Source: Candidatus Eiseniibacteriota bacterium (lineage in GTDB: Bacteria > Eisenbacteria > RBG-16-71-46). From it: a stretch of 58,012 nt of DNA. Within the stretch, counting starts at the first letter, position 1, and each line of letters begins with the position of its first letter. Shown one piece after another: positions 18,263 through 26,861 of the stretch. The stretch covers positions 1 to 58,012 of the forward strand of contig JANYBS010000052.1 of NCBI GenBank assembly GCA_025360715.1. The letters are read 5' to 3'. The notes under the pieces were generated by a model, which saw only the letters and a program-made list of their open reading frames with translations, ran no database searches and was not told the origin of the DNA. The position numbers were made by a program, and so were the translations under genes.

Positions 18263-20617
18263 TCAAGGCTTTCCGCTGCGCTCCGGGTACGGTCGCTGCG
18301 GACCTTTGATCATGGCCCACAATTGGCGATTGAATCGGTCCTCGTCGCGCGGGTCCTCGCGGCGCAGGTCGAGTGGCTCCAGCACGCCCGTGCGAGCGGG
18401 CTCCGGCGGGTTGCGATCCTGCAGCGGCACACCCGGCGTGATCGCGGTGTACGGCGTCAGGTCGGGTGCGGCGGCGAAGACCCCGGCGAGCGAGCGCGCG
18501 AATCGGTCGTAGTGCGACAGTGGATGCAGGTGCAGGATGCGGCCGATGGCGGCGAGCACGTCGGTCGTGTTCGCGAAGTCATGCTGGACGCCGGGGCGGT
18601 TGTACGGCGAGACGACGAACAATGGCGAGCGATGCGAGTCCACATGGTCCGGCCCGTCCTGCGCGTCATCCTCGAGCACGAACACCACTGTGCGCGCCCA
18701 GAACCGAGAGTGACTGAGCGCGTCGATCACCCGGCCCAGCGCAAGGTCGTTGTCGGCCAGCATGGCGCGCGGCGTGGGCATGTCGGGAGCGCTGCCCGCG
18801 GTGTGGTCGTTCGGCAGCCGCATGATGGTGAGTTGCGGCATGCGGCCCGTGCGCTCCTGATCACGGAATTCCGCGAGCCAGGCGTCGGCGCGCTTCTGAT
18901 CGGGCACCTTGAGGTCCCAGCCCGGGCTCGAGGCGCTCGTGAACGGCGCGAGCGATCGCTTGTCGGCGACCCAGCGACCCAGCGAATCCTGATGCGTGAA
19001 CTCACCGTGGTTGCGCAGGCTCACATGCGCACGGATCGCGGCGTCCCACAGATAACCCTGACCCGGTTCGGCGGCATCGTCGTCCGTCGGCTGGTCGCGG
19101 TTCACGCCTTCGAAGTCGTAGCTGCGGCCGCGATCGGAATAGACACTGGGGATCGTCTTCTCGACGTAGTCCGAACAGTAGGCCGCGGTCGACCAATTGT
19201 GACCCTGCCCGCTCACCTCGGCGTTCACGTGGAAGCGGTCGAAGAGACCGAAGCGTTCCGCGAGAGAATGGTGATTCGGCGTGACGCTACGCGGGAAGTA
19301 GACCAGCGAGGTGTCGCCGTCACCTTGGCTCATGTCCCCAAGGATCTGGTCGTAGGTGCGGTTCTCCTTGATGATGTAGACCACGTGGGTGAAGGGCGGG
19401 TACTTCGCCCCTTGGCGCGGCACGTTCCAGCCCTGCGAGCGGCCGACTCGCGGGGTGAGCGCGCGAAGCGACTGCCGATCGGGCCGGTCCATCACCAGGA
19501 GCGACCCGGTCAACTGTCCCATCGCTGTCTGTCCGGTGGGATGGACTCGGTGATCGCCCGGCTGACCGTGGCCCGGATTCGGCGCGGAGCCGGCGCCCTT
19601 GCCGTCGATCACCAGCACGCGCCCGCCGCGCTCGATGACGCCGGTGGGATACCACTCGACCGGGATGCGGCCGAGCAGGCGCGTTGCGGGCCTACTCGTC
19701 GCATCACCCACAGCGAATATGGCGACAGCGTCGTGGTCGGCTTCGGCCACGTAGAGCCGCCGGCCATCGGCCGAGAGCCCCAAGCCGTCCGGAGTCGCGC
19801 CTTCGCTGGGTGCGCCGGCGAGCGTGTCGCGGATCTCGCCGATGAGCTGGTGGCGCTGCGTGTCGATGATCGCGATGCGGTCGTAGCTCGCGCGCGCGGC
19901 GTAGAGGCGTGTGCCGTCGGCGCTGAGCGCCAACGCCGACGGATGCTCGCCGCACGCGATGAACGCTCCGGGCGACAGGCCCGCGGTGCTGCGAGTGAAG
20001 GTCGCGATCGCGTTGCCGCCCCACGCGGATACGTACACGCTGCCGTCGGGGCCGCTCAACACGCCGTATGGATAGCGCCCCGTGGCGAACCGCTGCACGA
20101 CCTTGGCAGTTGCGAGGTCGATGACGGCCAGGGAGTCGGCCAGGTTCTCGGCCACGAACAGGAACCGTCCGTCGCGCGAGACCGCGAGTCCCGCAGGGTA
20201 GCGGACGCCGAGTGCGGCGCTGTCCGCAGGCGCCAGCGCAAGGCTGTCGCGCAGCGTCGCGGCGCCGCCTTTCCAGTCGTAGCGATAGATCACATCGCGA
20301 TAGCCGCCGCTGGCATAGAGGACGCGGCCGTCGGGCGAGAAGGCCAGACCGAAGAACGCCGCGGGCTGCGCCAAGGTCTGCGTGACCTGCCCGCTTGGGA
20401 TGTCGACCACCTGGACGCCCTGCGTGCCCCGGCCACAGAGCAGCACCACCACACGCGAGGAGTCGGGACTGGGGATGACGCGAAGCGGCATGGCCCCGAG
20501 CGCGATGCGTGTGCCGGCGGGATCGAGGCGCGCGCCGGTCGGCAAGCGGTGCGGCGCCGGCGCTGCGTGCGCGGTGGCGAGCACCGCCAGCAAGCCGAAG
20601 CCCGCGAGTCGCGCCAT
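18263..20617 (-). CDS. Secreted YncE-like beta-propeller fused to a phosphoesterase domain
   Basis: The 784-residue protein begins with a short signal peptide (ARLAGFGLLAVLATAHA). The ATG at 20617 has GAGG upstream; another in-frame ATG exists at 20659. Residues about 40-370 form a lactonase/YncE-type beta-propeller with repeats such as FSPDGRVLYASGG and LSADGTRLYAAR. From about 400 the sequence is a phosphoesterase of the alkaline phosphatase superfamily (PF04185 type: THVVYIIKENRTYDQILGD, GHNWSTAAYCSDY, VVFVLEDDAQDGPDHVDSHRSP). Metal ligands would be the Asp/His residues of the last motif. This fusion is known in Acidobacteria and FCB lineages and may hydrolyse phosphate esters outside the cell, but the substrate is unknown. 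The small DUF2934 gene lies directly upstream on the same strand. Confidence 0.85.
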   Translation of the reverse strand: MARLAGFGLLAVLATAHAAPAPHRLPTGARLDPAGTRIALGAMPLRVIPSPDSSRVVVLLCGRGTQGVQVVDIPSGQVTQTLAQPAAFFGLAFSPDGRVLYASGGYRDVIYRYDWKGGAATLRDSLALAPADSAALGVRYPAGLAVSRDGRFLFVAENLADSLAVIDLATAKVVQRFATGRYPYGVLSGPDGSVYVSAWGGNAIATFTRSTAGLSPGAFIACGEHPSALALSADGTRLYAARASYDRIAIIDTQRHQLIGEIRDTLAGAPSEGATPDGLGLSADGRRLYVAEADHDAVAIFAVGDATSRPATRLLGRIPVEWYPTGVIERGGRVLVIDGKGAGSAPNPGHGQPGDHRVHPTGQTAMGQLTGSLLVMDRPDRQSLRALTPRVGRSQGWNVPRQGAKYPPFTHVVYIIKENRTYDQILGDMSQGDGDTSLVYFPRSVTPNHHSLAERFGLFDRFHVNAEVSGQGHNWSTAAYCSDYVEKTIPSVYSDRGRSYDFEGVNRDQPTDDDAAEPGQGYLWDAAIRAHVSLRNHGEFTHQDSLGRWVADKRSLAPFTSASSPGWDLKVPDQKRADAWLAEFRDQERTGRMPQLTIMRLPNDHTAGSAPDMPTPRAMLADNDLALGRVIDALSHSRFWARTVVFVLEDDAQDGPDHVDSHRSPLFVVSPYNRPGVQHDFANTTDVLAAIGRILHLHPLSHYDRFARSLAGVFAAAPDLTPYTAITPGVPLQDRNPPEPARTGVLEPLDLRREDPRDEDRFNRQLWAMIKGPQRPYPERSGKP

Positions 20618-20666
20618 GAGGGAGGACCTCGTAGCGTTGCGTCGCGGGCTCAGGTTCATCGCCGGC

Positions 20667-20954
20667 TCAGCGCGCGAGTTCGGCGAGCAGCTGCCGCTCG
20701 GCCTCGAGCCAGAACTCCTCGTCGCGGCCGGCCGGGTTGCCCGACTGCTCGTAGAGCGTACGGGCGCGCAGCGCGATCTGGTCAAAGGAGGGCGTGCGCG
20801 TCTGGACCGTCGTGGTGGCTTCGGTCCTGGTCGAGCGCTTGGCGCGCGGCTTGGTCGCCGTGGCCGTTCCCGTTGCGAGCGTCGTCGTGGTCTTGCGGGC
20901 CGTCGTGGCCTTGGCCGTCGTCTTCTTCGACGGCGCCTTCGTCGTATCGGACAT
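20667..20954 (-). CDS. DUF2934 protein with a basic histone-H1-like tail
   Basis: Of 95 residues, the first ~50 are almost only Thr, Ala, Lys and Arg, resembling the basic tails of bacterial histone-H1-like proteins. The last ~40 match the DUF2934 module (IALRARTLYEQSGNPAG, EEFWLEAERQLL). A clear AAGGAGG site precedes the ATG. The tail suggests nucleic-acid binding; the DUF2934 part has no known activity. It sits immediately upstream of the phosphoesterase gene, and upstream of it is the divergently transcribed tetR. A much longer reading frame that runs through this gene in another phase is not real. Confidence 0.78.
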   Translation of the reverse strand: MSDTTKAPSKKTTAKATTARKTTTTLATGTATATKPRAKRSTRTEATTTVQTRTPSFDQIALRARTLYEQSGNPAGRDEEFWLEAERQLLAELAR

Positions 20955-21051
20955 GGAGTCCTCCTTGAGGTGTCGATCGTGAATGCTGACACAGGCAACG
21001 TATCATCTGGACCGTGAACAGGAGGTGAATACGGCATTCCGAAAGGAATTC

Positions 21052-21086
21052 TTGACCTTGACTTCATACCTACCTACTGATAGGTT
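21052..21086 (+). promoter_or_regulatory. Probable tetR promoter overlapping the operator
   Basis: TTGACT (21058-21063) and TAGGTT (21081-21086) are 17 bases apart, a fair sigma-70 -35/-10 pair; a second TTGACC lies at 21052. Transcription would begin near 21087-21093, right at the candidate ATGs, implying a leaderless or nearly leaderless message. Confidence 0.5.
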
Positions 21087-21089
21087 ATG
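21066..21089 (+). promoter_or_regulatory. TetR operator site 1
   Basis: The interrupted palindrome ATACCTACCTACTGATAGGT shares the pattern ATACCTAyCTACnnrTAGGTw with site 2 at 21741. It lies between and over the putative -35/-10 of tetR and reaches its start codon, a position suited to autorepression. Confidence 0.7.
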
Positions 21090-21689
21090 GTCATGCAAGT
21101 CACCGGAACTGCCACCCAGATTCTTGATGTCGCTCAGGAACTGGTCCAGACACGCGGATACAACGCGTTCAGTTACAAGGACCTCGAAGCGCGAGTGGGG
21201 ATCCGCACTGCGAGCATTCACTACCATTTTCCGACCAAGGCCGACCTGGGCACCGCGATCGCCAAGCGGTATCGTGATTTCGTCAACTCCAAGTTCGCGG
21301 AATACGAGGCCAAGGAAGTCACGGCGCCCAAGCGTCTCCAACGTTATGCGGGCTTGCTCGAGAGCGTGCTCACGAAAGGCAACCGCATCTGCGTCGGCGG
21401 CATGCTGGCGAGCGACTATGCCACGTTGCCGCTCGAGGTGCAGACCGAGGTGAGCGCGTTCATCCACGACAACGAGCGCTGGCTCGCGCGCGTTCTCAAG
21501 GAGGGGCGTGCGGCAGGGGAGTTGGCGTTCGATGGCACCCCCGAGGTGTTGGCGACCACGCTGTTCTCGGCGCTCGAAGGCGCGATGTTCGTGGCCCGCA
21601 GCACCGGCGACCATGGCCGCTACCGGCGCACCGCGGAGTGGTTGATCGGTACGCTGATGTCGCCGCGAGTCGCCGCCCGGCGGCGCTGA
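21087..21689 (+). CDS. TetR/AcrR family transcriptional regulator
   Basis: The 200-residue protein has the TetR N-terminal DNA-binding domain: helix-turn-helix at about 29-53 (FSYKDLEARVGIRTASIHYHF). The remainder is the helical ligand-binding and dimer domain (CVGGMLASDYATLP, ALEGAMFVAR), similar to the group containing NemR/AcuR-like regulators of reactive electrophile responses. Two starts are possible, 21087 and 21093, both inside or beside the operator. No good ribosome-binding site is present, which fits a leaderless message. An identical operator pattern upstream of the next gene implies that it represses itself and the 21828 operon. The inducing ligand is unknown. Confidence 0.88.
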   Translation: MVMQVTGTATQILDVAQELVQTRGYNAFSYKDLEARVGIRTASIHYHFPTKADLGTAIAKRYRDFVNSKFAEYEAKEVTAPKRLQRYAGLLESVLTKGNRICVGGMLASDYATLPLEVQTEVSAFIHDNERWLARVLKEGRAAGELAFDGTPEVLATTLFSALEGAMFVARSTGDHGRYRRTAEWLIGTLMSPRVAARRR

Positions 21690-21740
21690 GGAGCGCGAGG
21701 GGTCGCCGTCACGAAAGAAAACTCGAATCGTTTCGCTGCG

Positions 21741-21763
21741 ATACCTATCTACAAGTAGGTAGG
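21741..21763 (+). promoter_or_regulatory. TetR operator site 2, upstream of the CMD-like gene
   Basis: CCTATCTAC and GTAGGTAGG form a 9-bp inverted repeat (one mismatch, 2-bp centre) inside ATACCTATCTACAAGTAGGT. It matches site 1 at 17 of the first 20 positions and lies 65 bases upstream of the 21828 start. Confidence 0.7.
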
Positions 21764-21827
21764 CATGCCATGAAAAACTTAAAACCATCGTCCCACTCCC
21801 ACGCAACATCCCTCGAAGGAGGCCGTC

Positions 21828-22379
21828 ATGTCCCGCATCCACCCACTTGCACTCGAGAACCCCACGCCCCAGGTGAAGCTAATGTTCGATGCCGTCCAGC
21901 GCGCGCTCGGCACCGTGCCCAACATGATGCGCACGATGGCGCAGAGCCCCGCGGTGCTGAATGGTTATCTGTCGCTGAGTGGTGCGCTCGCCAAGGGCAC
22001 GTTGGGTGCTAAGGCGGGCGAGCAGCTCGCGCTGCTCACAGCCGAGGAGAATGGGTGCCTGTACTGCGCCTCTGCGCACACGGCGCTGGGCCAGCTGCAT
22101 GGCTTGGATGAGAACGAGATCAGCGAGGCGCGTGAAGGCCGCGCGAGCATCGCCAAGGTGCAAGCCGCGCTGACGCTGGCGCGCTCGGTGATCGAGACGC
22201 GCGGTCACATCGGCGATGCCACGTTGCGCGCGGCTCGCGAGTCTGGCCTGACCGACGGTGAGATCGGCGAAGTTGTTGCCCACGTCGCACTGAACGTGTT
22301 CACGAATTACTTCAACTCCGTCGCCGCCACCGATGTGGATTTCCCTGCAGTGCGCGCGCCGAAGAACCTCGTCGCCTGA
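21828..22379 (+). CDS. Carboxymuconolactone decarboxylase (AhpD-like) family protein
   Basis: The 183-residue all-helical protein carries the AhpD/CMD signature: E65, then EENGCLYCASAH with C77, C80 and H84. That is the Cys-x-x-Cys-x3-His catalytic set of peroxidase-type members, so thiol-dependent reduction of peroxides or other electrophiles is more likely than muconolactone decarboxylation. An AAGGAGG site lies 5 bases before the ATG. TetR operator 2 lies 65 bases upstream, so it is very likely a target of the neighbouring regulator. The following PNPOx-like gene is 94 bases downstream on the same strand. Confidence 0.9.
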   Translation: MSRIHPLALENPTPQVKLMFDAVQRALGTVPNMMRTMAQSPAVLNGYLSLSGALAKGTLGAKAGEQLALLTAEENGCLYCASAHTALGQLHGLDENEISEAREGRASIAKVQAALTLARSVIETRGHIGDATLRAARESGLTDGEIGEVVAHVALNVFTNYFNSVAATDVDFPAVRAPKNLVA

Positions 22380-22473
22380 GTCCACGCGCGTGATACTCGC
22401 GCCGCTGCCGCTGCACGAGGCGGCGCGGGTCACCGGCGCTTGGCCCCTTCATCACCTTCGAACGGAGTCCTCC

Positions 22474-23451
22474 ATGCCGCGCCGCAACACAGCTTCGCCC
22501 TTCCATCGCGGCGAGATCGCCATGCAGACACGCGCCGGCGTGCTGGAGTCTGCTCGCCGGGTGGGCGGCATCATCGGCCCGAGCATCTCGGCGATGTTCG
22601 CGGAGTTCCTGGGCGAGGTCCGAATGGCCGGGATCGGCGCTGAGGACACCGAAGGTCGTCTGTGGGCGACTGTCTTCACGGGCCCGGAGGGTTTCCTGCA
22701 GGCGCAGGGGCCTCTGGATGCTCGTGACCGATTGCATGTGGGCGCGCTGCCCGCGCCTAGCGACGCGCTGGCGACTCGGCTCACGAGTGCCGCGTGGACG
22801 GGTGCTCCGGTGGGCGTCTCGGCGATCGACCCGGCGACGCGCCGGCGCGTGCGCGTGAACGGCATTCTCGCCCGGCTTGAGCAAGGCGACGCGCCGGGCT
22901 TCGCGATCGAAGTGCGCGAAGCGTACGGCAACTGCCCCAAATACATCACGGCTCGTGAGATGCCCCAGCCGCCGGCCGTTCTGTCCGCGGCGCGGGCCGC
23001 TGGCACGCCGCGGTTCTTGCACGCGCTCGACGATGCTCAGCTCGCCCTTGTGCATCGCGCCGACATGCTCCTCCTTGCGAGCATCGGCCCCGGCCAGCGG
23101 GCGGATGCGTCGCATCGTGGCGGACGGCCGGGCTTCGTGCAGGCTCCGGACGCGACACATCTGGTGATTCCCGACTACAGCGGCAATCGCATGTTCAACT
23201 CGCTCGGCAACCTGCTTGTGGATCCGCGCGTCGGTCTGGTGTTTCCGGACTTCGAGCGAGGCGCGCTGTTGCAGATCTCGGGCCGCGCGAACGTGAACGA
23301 AGCGCCGGAGGCCCGCGCGACGTTCCCTGGCGCGGAACGCGTCGTCGAAGTCACGATCGAGCGAGTGAATGAGGTGCCCGAGGCGCTGCCCGCGCACTGG
23401 CATCTGCTCGGCTATTCTCCGTTCGACCCGCCGCCTTCCGGTGCGGCATGA
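22474..23451 (+). CDS. Pyridoxamine 5'-phosphate oxidase-related flavin-binding protein
   Basis: The start at 22474 has GGAG six bases upstream; the frame also reads further back into non-coding sequence. The 325-residue protein has two halves related to PNPOx-like split barrels: residues about 35-170 (LWATVFTGPEGFL, NCPKYI) and about 185-310 (ADMLLLASIG, VIPDYSGNRMFNSLGNLLVDPRVGLVFPDF). These resemble FMN-binding domains of oxidoreductases often found next to AhpD-like proteins. It probably works with the CMD-like protein in the same TetR-controlled operon on an oxidative or electrophile stress substrate; the substrate is unknown. Confidence 0.82.
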   Translation: MPRRNTASPFHRGEIAMQTRAGVLESARRVGGIIGPSISAMFAEFLGEVRMAGIGAEDTEGRLWATVFTGPEGFLQAQGPLDARDRLHVGALPAPSDALATRLTSAAWTGAPVGVSAIDPATRRRVRVNGILARLEQGDAPGFAIEVREAYGNCPKYITAREMPQPPAVLSAARAAGTPRFLHALDDAQLALVHRADMLLLASIGPGQRADASHRGGRPGFVQAPDATHLVIPDYSGNRMFNSLGNLLVDPRVGLVFPDFERGALLQISGRANVNEAPEARATFPGAERVVEVTIERVNEVPEALPAHWHLLGYSPFDPPPSGAA

Positions 23452-23464
23452 GTCCATCCCAGGG

Positions 23465-23850
23465 ATGGCGCACATGCCGATGCGCGACGAACAAACCGCC
23501 ATCCCCGATACCGACGTGCTGCCCGCGGCGGTGACGCTACTGCAGCACGCGATCGACACGTACGCGAGCGAAACGAACAAGATCGTATCCGTGTGGCGTG
23601 ACTTCCGCGACGAGGATCTGGCCTACGGGCCACACGCGCGCGCGCACCGTGCTCGAGGTCCTGCAACATCAGTTGCTCTCGGAACGCCGCTTCTTCGCGG
23701 AGTTCCTGGAAACGTTCGTGTCCGCTCCGGCCGACATGCTGCCCCCCGAGTCGAGCGTGAGCGCCTACGCTGCGCGTTGCGTCGTGCTTGCACGGCCGCG
23801 TGTGAGGAGTTCCACCTGCGACGAGATCGCCGTTTGTCCCGGTGGGGCAC
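23465..23850 (+). pseudogene. DinB-family remnant, frameshifted and truncated
   Basis: The frame from 23465 (MAHMPMRDEQ) encodes a DinB-like N-terminus (LLQHAIDTYASETNKIVSVW, DLAYGPHAR). At about 23635-23646, inside a run of alternating C and G, the match moves to the frame that contains RTVLEVLQHQLLSERRFFAEFL and continues to about 23815. After that no frame resembles the family. The end runs up to the 3' end of the convergent propeller gene at 23858. DinB/YfiT-type proteins are about 160-170 residues, so the C-terminal third is lost. The first lesion could be a sequencing error in the GC repeat; the missing C-terminus is harder to explain that way. It would be the third gene of the TetR-controlled operon. 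Confidence 0.65.
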
Positions 23851-23857
23851 CGGTCCG

Positions 23858-24898
23858 TCAACGCGTCACGCGCCATCGCCCGACGCATAGTCCGTCGTTC
23901 AAGGATTGCAGCGCGACCCAGCCGCCGAAGCTGGCGAATTCGATCTTCGTTGCGTCGGGAGCGCCAAGCAGCGGGATGCGCGCATCCCCCTCGACGGCGA
24001 CCAAGAATACCGGGGCACGAGCGATGTTGTCTCCATCCGGCGAATCGACCTCACAAAAGCCCCCAACGTAGAGCCCGTCGCTCGTGACGGAACACGCGCT
24101 GAAGTACTCGAGCGAACGACCACCACGAGGGTCAGGGAACTTGCCGTCGAGGTGTTTCAGGATCTTTCCCGTGGAATCCAGCACCAGATTCCGCTCCTTC
24201 GGATCGGAGGCCATGCGTGAGACCAGATAGCGCTTGCCGTCGGGGAATCCTGACCGCTGAAACAACATGTCGAAACCCTCGACCGCTTGAACAGTGGGCG
24301 GGTCGCCGGGTGTGAACCGTAGGAGGGGCCGTACCGCGTGAGTGATCAAGGTCTGCTCGCGCAGGTGCGAAGCTGGGGCATGGGCGGCCGGCGCGAGCAG
24401 CCGAATCGGGGCATCTTCATCCCGAGGGCTCGTCCATCCGTAGAGTCCGCCATCGGAAGCCCAGAAGAACGGCCACACCCAGCCCGCGTGGACGAAGTGC
24501 CGAGCTCCCGATGCGACGTCGATGAAGAAGAGGGAGTCATCGGGCGCGCCGGGCCGCACGGGGAATGCGACGAAATGCATGAGACACGCCAGCGATCGGC
24601 CGTCGGCAGACCATGCGACCTTGTACTGAACGAGTTTGGCGCTCGTGCACAGTAGCCTCTGGCGCGGTGGCAGGGTGTCCATGTCGAGCAGCGCAAGGCC
24701 TTGCGAAGTCGCGAGCGCGAGCAAGTTCGCACGGGGCGACCACGGCGACGCGCCGATGCTGCAGTTCGCGATCTGGTCGGTCGAGTGGATCGCTGACGTG
24801 AATGTCGCTCGGGTTTCGCGAGCGGCCGGTGCACTCGCTGCACGGGCGGGGCAGAGGTCAGTTGCCAGGAGAAGCAAGATCACCGCGAGTTGTCTCAC
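23858..24898 (-). CDS. Exported beta-propeller-like protein, function unknown
   Basis: The 346-residue protein starts at a GTG with GGAGG seven bases upstream and has a signal peptide (LAVILLLLATDLCPARA). The body contains WD/TolB-like blade motifs (SPWSPRANLLALAT, AWSADGRSLACLM, FFWASDGGLYGW, GFPDGKRYLVSR), so a six- or seven-bladed propeller is likely. No catalytic or metal motif is evident. It is transcribed towards the DinB remnant and its upstream region abuts the ABC-F gene (34 bases between). I do not recognise a specific family. Confidence 0.68.
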   Translation of the reverse strand: MRQLAVILLLLATDLCPARAASAPAARETRATFTSAIHSTDQIANCSIGASPWSPRANLLALATSQGLALLDMDTLPPRQRLLCTSAKLVQYKVAWSADGRSLACLMHFVAFPVRPGAPDDSLFFIDVASGARHFVHAGWVWPFFWASDGGLYGWTSPRDEDAPIRLLAPAAHAPASHLREQTLITHAVRPLLRFTPGDPPTVQAVEGFDMLFQRSGFPDGKRYLVSRMASDPKERNLVLDSTGKILKHLDGKFPDPRGGRSLEYFSACSVTSDGLYVGGFCEVDSPDGDNIARAPVFLVAVEGDARIPLLGAPDATKIEFASFGGWVALQSLNDGLCVGRWRVTR

Positions 24899-24932
24899 CG
24901 ACGTTCCTCCCTTGGTCGGACCGCGTCACCGC

Positions 24933-26744
24933 CTACTTGGCTCCGCCCGCTTCCATGGCTTCGAGTGATTCCCAACGCTGGTAGGCCACGGGGATCTCGC
25001 CTTCGATCGCCGCGAGCCGCGCCTTGGTGGGCGCGACCTCGGCGGTGCGCGTCGTGTAGAAGTCAGGGGACGCCAGTAGCGCGAAAAGCGCCTGCTTCTC
25101 GGCCTCGAGCTGCTCGATGCGCGCGGGCAATTCGGTGAGCTCGCGTTTCTCCTTGAACGAGAGCTTGCGCGGCTTCTCGCCCGAGGCCGCGGCCGCATCG
25201 CGCGCGGCTTTGCGCGCGGGGCCTTTGGCCGGCGGCGCATCGGCGGCTGGCTTGCGCTGCCGCAGCCAGTCCGCGTAGCCGCCTACGTATTCGCGCCACT
25301 CGCCGGGGCCTTCGCTCACGATCGTGGACGTGACCACGTTGTCGAGGAACGCACGGTCGTGGGAGACGACCACGAGGGTGCCTTGATATTCCATGAGCAG
25401 GTCCTCGAACAGCTCGAGTGTCTCCAAGTCCAGGTCGTTCGTTGGCTCATCGAGCACGAGCACGTTGCACGGGCGCGAAAGGATCTTCGCGAGCATCAAT
25501 CGCTTGCGTTCACCGCCGGAGAGCCGCGTGACCGGGCCTTGGATCTGCTCGGGCGAGAAGAGGAAGTCTTTCAGATACCCCACGACGTGCTTCTCGACAT
25601 TGCCCACCTGGATGCGGTCGCGGCCTTCGCTGATGTTGCCGACCACGCTCTTGGTCTCATCGAGCACATCATGCAGCTGCTCGAAGTGCGCGATCTCGAG
25701 CTTGGTGCCCGGCGTGACCTCTCCCTGTTGCGGGGCGCGCTCGCCGAGCAGCAACTGGATCAGCGTCGTCTTGCCGCAGCCATTGGGGCCCAGGATGCCC
25801 ACGCGGTCGCCGCGCAGGATCGTGGTGGAGAAGTCCTTCACGATGCTCTTGTCGCCGTAAGCGAAGCCGAGGTTCTCGATCTTGAGCACGCGCCGTCCGG
25901 AGCGTTCGGCCTCTTGCAGCGTGGCCTTGACCACGCCGGGGTCCTCGCGCCTTGCGCCGCGCTCCAGTCGCAGTGCTTCGAGCGCGCGCACGCGGCCCTC
26001 GTTGCGCGTGCGGCGCGCCTTGATGCCACGCCGCAGCCACGCTTCTTCCTCCGCGAGCTCTTTGTCGAACAACGCGGCTTGCTCGGCCTCCACCCGCAAC
26101 TCGTCTTCGCGCGTGACCAGGTACGGGTCATAACCGGAGCGATAGCTGCGCAGTTGGCCGCGGTCCAGATCGAGGATCCGTGTCGCGATGCGGCGCAGGA
26201 ACGCGCGATCATGCGTGACGAACACGATCGCGCCACGGCGGCGCATGAGTGCATCTTCCAGATGGTCGATCGTATCGACGTCGAGATGATTGGTGGGCTC
26301 ATCCAGGATGAGCACATCGGGGTCGCGCACGAGCGCGGCCGCGAGCAACACGCGGCGCTTGGTGCCCGCGGAGAGCGACGGCAGATCGCTTTCCAGATCC
26401 AACGAGAGATCCTGCGCGGCCTGATCGATCAGGGCGTCGATACGCCAGCCCTCGTCGCTCGTGTGCACGCCGCAGACGTCGTGCAGGTATCCGCGCACGG
26501 TCCCGGCCAGATCCAGCGGCACGTCCTGTTGCAGGCTCGCGACCCGCACGCCCGGTGCGCGGATCACATCGCCGGCATCGGGCGGCAACGTGCCCTGCAG
26601 CACCTTGAGCAGTGTCGACTTGCCGGCGCCGTTGCGGCCGAGCAGGCCCAGACGTTCGCCAGCCTCGATCTGCAGGTGCACGCCATCGAGTAGAGGGGGG
26701 CCCGCGAACGTGACGCGGACCTGGTGCAGGCTGAGCAGAGGCAT
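24933..26744 (-). CDS. uup: ABC-F family ATPase, Uup type
   Basis: The 603-residue soluble protein has two ABC domains with no membrane segment. Walker A sequences are GRNGAGKST (36-44) and GPNGCGKTT; Walker B are LILDEPTNHLD and LVLDEPTNDLD. Signature motifs are LSAGTKRR (first, with Ala replacing Gly) and LSGGERKR (second). The inter-domain linker with the Uup-type EEEAWLRRGIKARRTRNEGRV element and the C-terminal coiled-coil domain (about 540-600) support Uup over EttA or YbiT. Uup proteins act on ribosomes or branched DNA intermediates and reduce transposon precise excision in E. coli. The start is ATG with GGAG four bases upstream. It is a housekeeping gene. Confidence 0.9.
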   Translation of the reverse strand: MPLLSLHQVRVTFAGPPLLDGVHLQIEAGERLGLLGRNGAGKSTLLKVLQGTLPPDAGDVIRAPGVRVASLQQDVPLDLAGTVRGYLHDVCGVHTSDEGWRIDALIDQAAQDLSLDLESDLPSLSAGTKRRVLLAAALVRDPDVLILDEPTNHLDVDTIDHLEDALMRRRGAIVFVTHDRAFLRRIATRILDLDRGQLRSYRSGYDPYLVTREDELRVEAEQAALFDKELAEEEAWLRRGIKARRTRNEGRVRALEALRLERGARREDPGVVKATLQEAERSGRRVLKIENLGFAYGDKSIVKDFSTTILRGDRVGILGPNGCGKTTLIQLLLGERAPQQGEVTPGTKLEIAHFEQLHDVLDETKSVVGNISEGRDRIQVGNVEKHVVGYLKDFLFSPEQIQGPVTRLSGGERKRLMLAKILSRPCNVLVLDEPTNDLDLETLELFEDLLMEYQGTLVVVSHDRAFLDNVVTSTIVSEGPGEWREYVGGYADWLRQRKPAADAPPAKGPARKAARDAAAASGEKPRKLSFKEKRELTELPARIEQLEAEKQALFALLASPDFYTTRTAEVAPTKARLAAIEGEIPVAYQRWESLEAMEAGGAK

Positions 26745-26811
26745 CGGACTCCGGATGGTGATGGCGGCGGGGAGGGTTCTTGGCGCGGCAGCTTACTCGA
26801 CATCATGCGAA

Positions 26812-26838
26812 TCGGCGTCCGTGGGGCACGGACGCCGA
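26812..26838. terminator. Strong hairpin between the aminotransferase and uup
   Basis: A perfect 12-bp stem (TCGGCGTCCGTG with CACGGACGCCGA) around a 3-base loop follows the minus-strand stop of the aminotransferase gene by 24 bases. There is no U-run; strength and position suggest a terminator. Confidence 0.6.
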
Positions 26839-26861
26839 CTCGGCACTGCGCAGAAGAGAGG

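Noticed and set aside
17447-20968. Plus-strand reading frame of 1173 codons
   Set aside because: It is antisense to the dehydratase and propeller-phosphoesterase genes, Arg/His-rich, and has no family content; a shadow of GC-rich codon use.
18263-21067. 934-codon version of the phosphoesterase gene
   Set aside because: The extra N-terminal stretch is Arg-rich, lies over the DUF2934 gene in another phase and precedes a proper signal peptide at 20617.
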